Source of the DNA: DATDXV01 sp035289205
GTDB lineage: Archaea > Aenigmatarchaeota > Aenigmatarchaeia > Aenigmatarchaeales > DATDXV01
DNA: 27,844 bases
Direction: 5' to 3'
Assembly: GCA_035289205.1 (NCBI GenBank)
Contig: DATDXV010000026.1
Coordinates: 1-27,844 of the forward strand
Shown here: positions 7,796-13,826 of the stretch, piece by piece
Numbering within the stretch: position 1 is the first letter of the stretch
Layout of the letters: every line of letters begins with the position of its first letter
Notes under the pieces: model-generated
What the model was told of the DNA's origin: nothing
The model's input: the letters and a program-made list of their open reading frames with translations, nothing else
Database searches by the model: none
Position numbers and translations under genes: made by a program

Positions 7796-8401
7796 CTAAC
7801 TCAGAAGCTTCTTTACTTCTTCATCAGTTACCTGCTCAAACTCCTTGTAGAACTCCCCAACTGCCCTGAAGTCCAGTGGTATCTCAAGAACAATTACCTC
7901 TGCCTCATCCTTGACAAAGTTTATGCTGTCGACAGAAGCAACAGGAACAGCGACTATAACGCTCTTGGCATTGTGTTTCAGAACAAACTTAATAGCCGCG
8001 AGCATTGTCGAACCGGTAGCCATCCCGTCATCAACTATTATCACTGTCCTGCCTCTTAGGCTGGGGGTCTTGATTCCATAGAGTTCCATTCTCTTCTTTA
8101 TCTCCCTCATCTTCACTTCTGTCTCCTTCTCTACATAATCCCTTGATACATCAATCTGCCTTATCAGAAATGCGTTCAGAATCCTTGTCCCGTCCTCTGC
8201 CACAGCTCCGATAGCAAGCTCCTCGTTGTCTGGAGCCGGGAGTTTCCTGACAATTATAGCGCTCAGCTTTGCCTTCAGCTCCTTGGCAACTGTGGCAGCC
8301 ACTACCACTCCGCCTCTGGGCACCCCAAGTATTACAGGGTTCTTGAAATGAGCGAGTTTCTTGGCAAGCCGCTTGCCTGCGTCAACTCTGTTCTTGAACA
8401 T
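7796..8401 (-). CDS. predicted phosphoribosyltransferase
   Basis: Protein of 201 aa with the type I phosphoribosyltransferase fold. The PRPP-binding loop VDDGMATGST lies at 123-132, after a hydrophobic strand, and GVPRGG at 26-31 matches the family of predicted phosphoribosyltransferases often annotated as COG1926. Its base substrate is unknown. It begins 1 nt after the DNA methyltransferase stop and so is probably translated from that transcript. The location directly before e2b2 suggests, but does not prove, a link to nucleotide salvage. For example, it might turn a free base and PRPP into a nucleotide that AMP phosphorylase could then use. No membrane segment or signal peptide is present. 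Confidence 0.85.
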   Translation of the reverse strand: MFKNRVDAGKRLAKKLAHFKNPVILGVPRGGVVVAATVAKELKAKLSAIIVRKLPAPDNEELAIGAVAEDGTRILNAFLIRQIDVSRDYVEKETEVKMREIKKRMELYGIKTPSLRGRTVIIVDDGMATGSTMLAAIKFVLKHNAKSVIVAVPVASVDSINFVKDEAEVIVLEIPLDFRAVGEFYKEFEQVTDEEVKKLLS

Positions 8402-8402
8402 G

Positions 8403-9515
8403 CTATCTCTCCATTATCACTATACTCTCTCTTATCTGCCCTATCTTTATTGTTTTCGCTCTTGTGCACCAGCTGTTCCTTGCTACCAGTATATCATTTA
8501 TCTTGAATCCTATATTTTCCGAGAGCTTTGCAAAGAGCTCGTCAACGTTGATTGACTGGTCAGGGAAGCAGCCTCCTCCTATGACAACTGCAAGCTTCGC
8601 CCCTGGCTTGCAGACCCTGTAGAGCTCCTGCGAAACTTTCTTCATGTCCTTGAAGTATGCTTGAGCCGCTGGAGGAAAGGATTCGAAGCCTTGCAGAGTT
8701 TCCTCCAAACTCTCTCCAATGAAGGAGCGCAGTCTTGTTTCTGGCAGATCGAAGAACAGCGCGTATTCTGTCCTGTAGATCTGCGTGTATTCTATCTTGT
8801 TCAGATATGGCGGGGAGGTGATGACAAAATCAACTGACCCGTCTTCAAGCTTCAGGTCCCTTGCATCGCCGCTCTCTATCCTCGCTTCAACAGCTGGAGG
8901 CTGGTTTTCCCTCAGCTCCTTGAGCATCCTCCGTATCTTGTACTTGAAGATCTTTCCAACAGGAGCGACTGGCCTTTTCATTATCTTCACGAACGCTCCG
9001 TCCTTGTAGGCATATGAACAATGCATAGCGCTGTCCAGCAGGCCGAGCATCAGGAAGTTCCTTAGCTTCTCATTTTCAAGCTGCATGATGTTGTTCCTAT
9101 AGAAGACAATGTCCTCCAATGCATAGGAGGAGAAGACCCTCTTGAGCCACTTGTCCTGCGGAATTTGCAGGGGCTTTCTGAATTTCCATTTCAATGCTGC
9201 TATGACAGCTTCGCTGAGTTCGCTGATCTCATAATCAGAGGTCTTGACCCTTGAGACGAAAGTGCAGAGGGGCGAGACATCAAATCCTATGGATTGTATT
9301 CCGCGTTGCTTGCATGCGAGAAGGGTGGTTCCAACTCCTGTGAAAGGATCCAGAACAATATGCTGACTGCTTATTTTGAATCTATCTATTAAGATATCAA
9401 CAAGCTGCTTTGCATAGCCTTCCTTGTAGTAATACCAGTCATGGATTGGCTCGTGCTTGTTAGGTATGAATGTTACTAGGTCTCTGAACTCAGGAACTTG
9501 TTTGAAGTTGAACAC
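8403..9515 (-). CDS. orphan DNA methyltransferase (N6-adenine or N4-cytosine type)
   Basis: SAM-dependent methyltransferase of 370 aa. Motif I DPFTGVGTT is at 56-64, followed by GFDVSP, and catalytic motif IV TSPPYLNKIEY starts at about 233. The SPPY form and the order I before IV fit amino-methyltransferases acting on adenine N6 or cytosine N4 of DNA; an RNA substrate cannot be excluded. No restriction endonuclease or specificity subunit lies nearby, so it is an orphan enzyme. The start is GTG at 9515, 4 nt after the FEN1 stop. A GTGAT sequence overlapping that stop pairs with the archaeal 16S 3' end. This suggests translational coupling with FEN1. Confidence 0.82.
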   Translation of the reverse strand: MFNFKQVPEFRDLVTFIPNKHEPIHDWYYYKEGYAKQLVDILIDRFKISSQHIVLDPFTGVGTTLLACKQRGIQSIGFDVSPLCTFVSRVKTSDYEISELSEAVIAALKWKFRKPLQIPQDKWLKRVFSSYALEDIVFYRNNIMQLENEKLRNFLMLGLLDSAMHCSYAYKDGAFVKIMKRPVAPVGKIFKYKIRRMLKELRENQPPAVEARIESGDARDLKLEDGSVDFVITSPPYLNKIEYTQIYRTEYALFFDLPETRLRSFIGESLEETLQGFESFPPAAQAYFKDMKKVSQELYRVCKPGAKLAVVIGGGCFPDQSINVDELFAKLSENIGFKINDILVARNSWCTRAKTIKIGQIRESIVIMER

Positions 9516-9519
9516 AGGA

Positions 9520-10533
9520 TCACATGAAACTTCCGAGCCCTTTATTCTTAGGCTTTATCTGGGAAAGTGCTTTGATTACTTTCTCTACACGTTCCTGCGA
9601 GAACTCATGCTCATCAACCATCATCTTCATTAATTTCTCTGGTTGCATCTGTTTCTGTTCAATCTTGACCTCCTCAGCAGGCGGATGCATGAAGAATCCA
9701 AAGACCTCCTCAGCAGGCGGTCCAATCCACTGAACACCTGAGATAACATTCTTCAGAGTCTTTTCCTTCTTTACAAGTTCCAAGGCACGCTTGGGTCCGT
9801 AACCCTTCACGCCTGGATTGAAGTCTGTTCCGATGAGCATGGCAACAATTATTAGCTGCTCCCTTGTGACATCAAGCACATCAAAAACCGCTTTTGCCTC
9901 TATGATCTCAGGCTTCACCTCCATGTAGATATTCTGCTTAGGCATCTTCCTTCTACCAGTAACGTTCAGGTTCCTCACCAATCTAGGAGAACCGAATAGT
10001 ATGCTGTCCCAGTCCTGACTTGCACTGTAATGCACAACGCCCTGCCTGCACATCTGAGCGCATTGAGCTTCGCCTTCGCTCGGGGCTTGAACAACCTGAA
10101 TACCCATATAATCCAGAAGATCCTTTGACTGCTGAATCATCTCGCTGTTCAAGCTAGAGGACATCTTCGCTGCCTTTAATGCAGCTTCCATGTCTCCAGC
10201 TGCCTTTGCTTCCTGCCATTTTGCATGCGCCTCCTCTCTCACTGCTCTGCGTTCGGCTTGCGTGGCAGCCTTGAATGCCGGGGCTTGTCCATCGAAGACA
10301 TAGACTGGCCTTATTCCTGCCTGCAATAAGTTCGAGTTCCTGTAGAAGAGTCCTGACAGGTGAGAAGTTATTCTTCCCTTCGAGTCCTTGAGGGGTTCCC
10401 CTGTGTCATGCTGGCGTATTGTTGAGAGGAACTGGAAGATCCAGTTGAAAGCATCGATTGCTACCTTCTTTCCGCTAAGATCCTTAATCTCTAATTCTTT
10501 TCCCTTTACCAATCCGCCGAACTGAATTCCCAT
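9520..10533 (-). CDS. fen: flap endonuclease 1
   Basis: Structure-specific 5' nuclease that removes RNA primers and flaps during replication and repair. The 337-aa protein begins MGIQF, the expected start for a FEN1 whose N-terminus forms part of the active site. Metal ligands are visible at D27, D81, E153, E155, D174, D176 and D237, the last in the H2TH region GTDFNPGVKGYGPKRAL. The C-terminus NKGLGSFM has the spacing of a PCNA-binding motif but lacks the usual Q and final aromatic residue. An 18-bp direct repeat duplicates PPAEEV near residues 273 and 285. A TATA-like box at 10555-10561 gives a leaderless start. Genes for the DNA and phosphoribosyl enzymes follow in the same operon. Confidence 0.95.
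   Translation of the reverse strand: MGIQFGGLVKGKELEIKDLSGKKVAIDAFNWIFQFLSTIRQHDTGEPLKDSKGRITSHLSGLFYRNSNLLQAGIRPVYVFDGQAPAFKAATQAERRAVREEAHAKWQEAKAAGDMEAALKAAKMSSSLNSEMIQQSKDLLDYMGIQVVQAPSEGEAQCAQMCRQGVVHYSASQDWDSILFGSPRLVRNLNVTGRRKMPKQNIYMEVKPEIIEAKAVFDVLDVTREQLIIVAMLIGTDFNPGVKGYGPKRALELVKKEKTLKNVISGVQWIGPPAEEVFGFFMHPPAEEVKIEQKQMQPEKLMKMMVDEHEFSQERVEKVIKALSQIKPKNKGLGSFM
9667..9720. repeat. 18-bp direct repeat inside fen
   Basis: GACCTCCTCAGCAGGCGG occurs at 9667-9684 and again at 9703-9720, an exact copy with a 36-nt period. Both copies are in the same reading frame and encode PPAEEV plus a shared codon, twelve residues apart. Identity at the DNA level suggests a recent local duplication. 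Confidence 0.8.
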
Positions 10534-10554
10534 GGATAAGGATTGCTGGGTTAT

Positions 10555-10561
10555 GATTTAA
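10555..10561 (-). promoter_or_regulatory. TATA-like box for fen
   Basis: TTAAATC on the minus strand is centred 25 nt before the ATG at 10533 and lies just after the stop of the upstream methyltransferase gene. It would let fen be expressed separately and without a leader. Confidence 0.45.
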
Positions 10562-10563
10562 CT

Positions 10564-11241
10564 TTATCGACGGGCAGAAAATGAATAGGCCATTTTAGTG
10601 AGATTTCTAATTTCTACTTTCAGATCGGCCTTCTTTAATATTCTTTTTAGCTTATCTTTTGAGAATCTCTCTGCTTTGTAGTTTATTGAATCCACATAAA
10701 CGAAATCTTTATCCGATCGAATGCCACCTTGTGGCCATATGCTCTGATATGTTATCATCTGATAAGGTGCAGCATTCTCTGAGAATACTGTGCCCAATAT
10801 GTTTCCATGTCCGTATAACTCTAATAGGCCTTTGACCCTTGTAAGAACATCTACCTGTTCTTCTGGCGGTATTAATCCAAGAAGATCAAATGGAAACAAT
10901 ATGTTATTGAATTTCTCGTATCTAGGTAAATCGTATACATTTCTTACATCTAATTTATAGATCTCTACGTTCTTTAGAACCTCGGTTTTCTTCTTTGCTA
11001 ACCTACACATTCTTTCGTTATTGTCTATTCCTATCACTTTACCTTCAGGACCAACATGTACAGCAAGCGGTATAGTAGTTCTAGCCTCTCCACAGCCTAG
11101 ATCCAATACATGTGCTCCTCTCCTTACGTTATCCCTAAAGAATACCTCTTCCTTGTGAAACAATTCTAGATATGCTTCTGGAATATTCCTTAGGAATTTC
11201 TCATAATCCCCATTACTGAGGTATTTGTGTTGGTCAACCAT
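10564..11241 (-). CDS. class I SAM-dependent methyltransferase, substrate unknown
   Basis: Protein of 225 aa with a Rossmann-like methyltransferase core. The SAM-binding motif VLDLGCGEA spans about 45-53, the acidic strand end GKVIGIDNN is near 68-76, and KLDVRN follows about twenty residues later. This is the pattern of small-molecule or protein methyltransferases of the Methyltransf_25/31 type, and no DNA-methyltransferase motif IV is present. The gene looks more AT-rich than fen beside it, which might indicate later acquisition. It is transcribed divergently from the Lrp-type regulator, and a 16-bp near-palindrome covers its predicted promoter, so it is a good candidate target of that regulator. 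Substrate cannot be told from sequence. Confidence 0.8.
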   Translation of the reverse strand: MVDQHKYLSNGDYEKFLRNIPEAYLELFHKEEVFFRDNVRRGAHVLDLGCGEARTTIPLAVHVGPEGKVIGIDNNERMCRLAKKKTEVLKNVEIYKLDVRNVYDLPRYEKFNNILFPFDLLGLIPPEEQVDVLTRVKGLLELYGHGNILGTVFSENAAPYQMITYQSIWPQGGIRSDKDFVYVDSINYKAERFSKDKLKRILKKADLKVEIRNLTKMAYSFSARR

Positions 11242-11258
11242 TTAATCACTAATAAGTA

Positions 11259-11274
11259 ATTATACTAGTGTAAT
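11259..11274. promoter_or_regulatory. 16-bp near-palindrome, candidate operator
   Basis: ATTATACTAGTGTAAT matches its own reverse complement at 14 of 16 positions. It contains the minus-strand AGTATAAT that lies about 23 nt before the methyltransferase start at 11241, so a protein bound here would block TBP. It lies in the intergenic region shared with the divergent Lrp-type regulator gene. Confidence 0.45.
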
Positions 11275-11313
11275 GATAAAACTTCTGGCAGAGAATTCCA
11301 TCAAAACGAAGTA

Positions 11314-11320
11314 TTTATAA
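11314..11320 (+). promoter_or_regulatory. TATA box for the Lrp-type regulator
   Basis: TTTATAA within TATTTATAAG is centred 29 nt before the ATG at 11346, predicting a leader of only a few nucleotides. The flanks GAAG and CTTC form a short imperfect dyad around it. Confidence 0.55.
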
Positions 11321-11345
11321 GCTTCAAATTAGTATTGTAGTAAAT

Positions 11346-12296
11346 ATGGATGAGATAGACCGTAAAATACTAGTAGAATTAGACAAAAACGTCAGGTTTT
11401 CTAACACGCAGATAGCAAAGGCTGCCAGAACAAGCAAGGACGTAGTTAACTATAGGATAAACAAGCTTCAGAAGGATGGAATATTAACAGGATTCTACTG
11501 CCTTCCAAACACAGGCAAGACTGGGAAGATCCTTTGCAAGCTGCTTCTGAAGTTCCAGAGCATAGGAAAGGAGAAGGAGCAGGAGTTATGGAAGTTCATA
11601 GGGGATGATCCAAGGACTGTATGGGTAGGCAGCTGCGACGGCACCTGGAACATGATAGCAACACTCTCCCTAGAGAACTTCAGGGACATGGCAGACATAA
11701 TCAGCCGCGTAAACGCCAAATACGGCAAGTATCTTTCTAAGAAGGAGATGCTGATAATCACATCCGTCACAAAGTTCAATGAAAAATATCTGTATCCAAA
11801 GGGCGCCTTTATCTACGAAACTAAATTCACTATAGACGAACCTTCAATAGATCTCGACAAGAAGGACCGAACACTACTGAAGGAACTATCAATTAACTCT
11901 CGTATGAGCACTGTAGATCTTTCAAAGAAAATCAACCTGACCCCGGAAGCCACCGCGAAGAGGCTGAAGCGTCTTGAAAAGGAAGGTGTCATACTCGGCT
12001 ATAAGCCTAGAATCAACTTCGCAAAGCTAGGCTACGACTATTTTCATCTATTCATCTCTGCCAAGAACCCTCAAATCGTAAAGGAGATAATACAGTATTA
12101 CAAGACGCATCCTAATTGCGTGTATGCTCTAGAAGAGGCGGGTTATTATGACATGCATCTGGAGTTTGTTGTAAAGGGCACGCAACGATTCAGAGAGATT
12201 TTAGAAGACCTAAGAGACAAATTCGGGGACAAGATACACGAATATGAACCCCTGCAAATCTATACGGAATACAAGATAGTAATATATCCCTCATAG
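11346..12296 (+). CDS. tandem Lrp/AsnC-type transcriptional regulator
   Basis: The 316-aa protein contains two Lrp/AsnC units in one chain. The first winged-helix DNA-binding domain spans about 1-50 (DEIDRKILVELDKNVRFSN...VVNYRINKLQKDGIL) and is followed by an effector/oligomerisation domain to about 150. The second winged helix starts near 170 (DLDKKDRTLLKELSINSRMS...TAKRLKRLEKEGVILGY) and is followed by a second sensor domain. Ordinary Lrp proteins of about 150 aa dimerise, so this protein is in effect a covalent dimer with two distinct halves. It may therefore recognise asymmetric DNA or ligands. A TATA box at 11314-11320 gives a near-leaderless start. Likely targets include the divergent methyltransferase gene; the ligand is unknown. 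Confidence 0.85.
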   Translation: MDEIDRKILVELDKNVRFSNTQIAKAARTSKDVVNYRINKLQKDGILTGFYCLPNTGKTGKILCKLLLKFQSIGKEKEQELWKFIGDDPRTVWVGSCDGTWNMIATLSLENFRDMADIISRVNAKYGKYLSKKEMLIITSVTKFNEKYLYPKGAFIYETKFTIDEPSIDLDKKDRTLLKELSINSRMSTVDLSKKINLTPEATAKRLKRLEKEGVILGYKPRINFAKLGYDYFHLFISAKNPQIVKEIIQYYKTHPNCVYALEEAGYYDMHLEFVVKGTQRFREILEDLRDKFGDKIHEYEPLQIYTEYKIVIYPS

Positions 12297-12330
12297 AAAA
12301 CCTTATTAGATAGTTCTGCAAACATTAGGC

Positions 12331-12462
12331 ATGAAAATAGGCTTATGCCAGTCCTGTGGAAAAATAGGCACCCAGACCTGCAGTATATGCGGAGCTACCG
12401 TCTGCATTGCCTGCAACGGCAGATCTGGATGCAAGATCTGCAAAGGCATAAAGCGCGTTTAG
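12331..12462 (+). CDS. 43-aa protein with four CxxC motifs
   Basis: Very small protein, overlooked at usual length cut-offs. It has four CxxC pairs (CQSC, CSIC, CIAC, CKIC) within 43 residues, enough to bind two zinc ions in a compact fold. The rest is polar, with a basic tail (KGIKRV) that could contact nucleic acid or protein. A weak TATA-like CTTATTA about 26 nt upstream of the ATG supports a leaderless mRNA. Its stop codon overlaps that of the 80-aa gene on the other strand in the tetranucleotide TTAG. Function unknown; zinc binding is inferred from the cysteine pattern. Confidence 0.65.
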   Translation: MKIGLCQSCGKIGTQTCSICGATVCIACNGRSGCKICKGIKRV

Positions 12463-12701
12463 ACAGAACCCAATGCTTCTACTAATGAATCTACAAGTTC
12501 TTTGTCCGCTGGAAAACCGAACCCCTGCTTGAACATCTTCTGTCCAGAAGGCGTAAAGGTTCCTTTCGAAAGAGATATTATCTCGCTTTCCCCCTCTTCC
12601 GTCTTGACCCGTTTCCTTGCAACTTCCAAAAATTTGTTTTTTCCAAATTTTATTTCCTTGGATCCCATTGTTTCGAATTCTACGATATCTATCAACTCCA
12701 T
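12459..12701 (-). CDS. 80-aa conserved-looking protein of unknown function
   Basis: Cytoplasmic protein of 80 aa without signal peptide or membrane segment. The N-terminal half is rich in charged residues in short strand-like stretches (KEIKFGKNKFLEVARKRVK). The C-terminal half has SLSKGTFTPSGQKMFKQGF and then a helix ending in LVDSLVEALG. The pattern recalls small single-stranded nucleic-acid-binding folds of the PC4 kind, but this is only an impression and I cannot verify it. It follows aEF1B by 21 nt on the same strand, so it probably shares the zinc-ribbon/aEF1B operon, which hints at a role linked to translation or RNA. Confidence 0.7.
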   Translation of the reverse strand: MELIDIVEFETMGSKEIKFGKNKFLEVARKRVKTEEGESEIISLSKGTFTPSGQKMFKQGFGFPADKELVDSLVEALGSV

Positions 12702-12722
12702 GTTTTTAATTCTCGGTGATCA

Positions 12723-12971
12723 TCAAACTAAAGTTGCTGATTCAACTTCAACGTCCCCAACGCCCTTGATCCTCTTAATCTCCTCGCTTATATTCTCCCC
12801 TTTTTCGTCAGGCACGATAACAAGAATCTTCAAGCACTTCAAGCCAAAAGCAATAGGCTCGAGCTTAAAATCCTGCACCTTGACCCTTTTAGCTATTTCG
12901 TCCTTCACCTTATTTAAATCTACCTCTGCTGATTCCGCAGAGATCTTCATGGAAACAGCGACACTTCCCAT
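12723..12971 (-). CDS. ef1b: translation elongation factor 1-beta
   Basis: Guanine nucleotide exchange factor that regenerates GTP-bound EF-1A during protein synthesis. At 82 aa it has the size of the archaeal single-domain form. It shows the ferredoxin-like alternation GSVAVSMKISAESAEVDL..., the conserved IAFGLKCLKILVIVPDEKG in the middle, and the closing strand VGDVEVESATLV. The ATG overlaps the stop of the zinc-ribbon gene by one base (TAATG), so translation is probably coupled. This gene pair is widely conserved in archaea (family knowledge), which strengthens both calls. Confidence 0.93.
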   Translation of the reverse strand: MGSVAVSMKISAESAEVDLNKVKDEIAKRVKVQDFKLEPIAFGLKCLKILVIVPDEKGENISEEIKRIKGVGDVEVESATLV

Positions 12972-13135
12972 TAAGGTCCCTCAAATCCGCATTTGCATTT
13001 GTAAGCATTAGACTGCTTCCTGCAGCGCGCGCATCTTATTATTTCGTTTTCAGAGCAAGCAGGACACTGGAACCTTACAAACTCCTCCTGTCCTACCAGC
13101 TGGACGTTGCAAGTTGAGCATCTCATTATAGCCAT
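12971..13135 (-). CDS. small zinc-ribbon RNA-binding-type protein (HVO_2753-like)
   Basis: Protein of 54 aa read from the minus strand, too short for routine ORF calling. It has four cysteine pairs: CSTC, CPAC, CARC and the CKC pair near the end. The stretch RCARCRKQSNAYKCKCGFEG matches the layout of the archaeal HVO_2753/DUF1610-like zinc finger family, which almost always precedes aEF1B. Its stop overlaps the aEF1B start by one base. The ATG at 13135 lies about 30 nt from a TTTAAA box; an internal ATG three codons later is possible. A role in RNA binding or translation is inferred from the family and its partner. Confidence 0.85.
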   Translation of the reverse strand: MAIMRCSTCNVQLVGQEEFVRFQCPACSENEIIRCARCRKQSNAYKCKCGFEGP

Positions 13136-13142
13136 AGTATTG

Positions 13143-13168
13143 GATTTAAACCATGGAAGCTATTTAAA
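13143..13168. promoter_or_regulatory. interdigitated divergent TATA boxes
   Basis: Two symmetric TTTAAA boxes lie 18 nt apart. The right one (13163-13168) is about 30 nt before the minus-strand zinc-ribbon start at 13135. The left one (13145-13150) is about 34 nt before the plus-strand tRNA at 13182. Each gene would thus use the box farther from it, so the two pre-initiation complexes would overlap. Confidence 0.45.
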
Positions 13169-13181
13169 GATTGCAGAAAAC

Positions 13182-13258
13182 GCCCTCGTCGTCTAACGGA
13201 TTTAGGATAGCTCCCCGCGAAGGAGCTGATGTGCGTTCGAATCGCACCGGGGGCACCA
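13182..13258 (+). tRNA. tRNA-Arg (anticodon GCG), CCA encoded
   Basis: A complete cloverleaf can be drawn. The acceptor stem pairs GCCCTCG (13182-13188) with CGGGGGC (13248-13254), followed by discriminator A and an encoded CCA. The anticodon stem is GCTCC/GGAGC with loop CCGCGAA (13215-13221), giving anticodon GCG at 13217-13219. The T arm is GTGCG/CGCAC with loop TTCGAAT. The D arm is short, with two G-U pairs, and A20 follows GG as expected for arginine tRNAs. Position 33 is C instead of the nearly universal U. No intron is present. The acyP coding sequence begins 9 nt after the CCA. Confidence 0.9.
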
Positions 13259-13267
13259 TGTGATAAA

Positions 13268-13531
13268 ATGAGCAACAGGATTCATCTCTTCGTTCATGGA
13301 AGAGTGCAGGGGGTAGGCTTCAGGAGCTGGGTGGTGTTCTTATCCAAGGAGCTGAACCTTACAGGCTGGGTCAGGAACACCGCGGATGGGGTTGAAGCTG
13401 TGGCAGAGGGCCCGATAGACAGGCTGGACAGGCTTGCAAAGTCCATGGGCAGAGGCCCTGGGAGGGTTGAGAGGGTGGAAGTGAAATGGGAGGATTCCAA
13501 GGGTGAGTTCAAGAGGTTCGAGGTCAGATAG
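13268..13531 (+). CDS. acyP: acylphosphatase
   Basis: Hydrolyses acyl phosphates such as 1,3-bisphosphoglycerate or carbamoyl phosphate; small cytoplasmic enzyme. From the ATG at 13268 the protein is 87 aa. The phosphate-binding loop GRVQGVGFR lies at about 11-19 with the essential arginine at its end, and the catalytic asparagine is N37 in WVRNTADG. An upstream in-frame start at 13229 lies inside the tRNA gene and is rejected. A GTGAT at 13260-13264 just before the ATG can act as Shine-Dalgarno site. No TATA box fits between tRNA and gene, so it is probably transcribed with the tRNA. Confidence 0.93.
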   Translation: MSNRIHLFVHGRVQGVGFRSWVVFLSKELNLTGWVRNTADGVEAVAEGPIDRLDRLAKSMGRGPGRVERVEVKWEDSKGEFKRFEVR

Positions 13532-13532
13532 C

Positions 13533-13540
13533 TTTATATA
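13533..13540 (+). promoter_or_regulatory. TATA box for the 85-aa small gene
   Basis: TTTATATA is centred 26 nt before the ATG at 13563, and this spacing picks that ATG over the in-frame ones at 13554 and farther upstream. It begins directly after the acyP stop codon. Confidence 0.55.
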
Positions 13541-13562
13541 CTACCTAAGAGTAATGATTTAT

Positions 13563-13820
13563 ATGAAAGATGTTGATATTCACAATAATGAGACTGATTT
13601 TAATAAAATGTGCAAAGACCATCTTAAATTTCGCGAGGCAATTAACGAGTCAATGGCCTATTTGAAACAAATTAGCCCAAATCTTAATAAAGAGGACTTC
13701 TCAGATTATCTTGATAAGATAACGAAACCTAAAGAAACCACTGTCTTTCTCATATTCCCAGCAGACTTGGAAGAGGGTATAACTATCCCCATTGACGGCG
13801 GCTATGAGGTAAGTAGGTGA
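13563..13820 (+). CDS. 85-aa protein of unknown function
   Basis: Small acidic cytoplasmic protein that I do not recognise. It begins MKDVDIHNNETDFNKMCKDH, continues with a helix-rich stretch (LKFREAINESMAYLKQISPN) and ends in VFLIFPADLEEGITIPIDGG. There is no signal peptide or clear membrane helix. The start at 13563 was chosen because it lies 26 nt from a TATA box. The next gene begins 6 nt after its stop, so the two form an operon with a third, frameshifted gene. The island is visibly more AT-rich than acyP before it and the lipid genes after it, so it may have been acquired or be evolving fast. Confidence 0.65.
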   Translation: MKDVDIHNNETDFNKMCKDHLKFREAINESMAYLKQISPNLNKEDFSDYLDKITKPKETTVFLIFPADLEEGITIPIDGGYEVSR

Positions 13821-13826
13821 TAGAGT

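Noticed and set aside
13229..13267. Upstream in-frame start for acylphosphatase
   Set aside because: It lies inside the tRNA-Arg gene; the ATG at 13268 has a GTGAT ribosome site and gives the normal family length.
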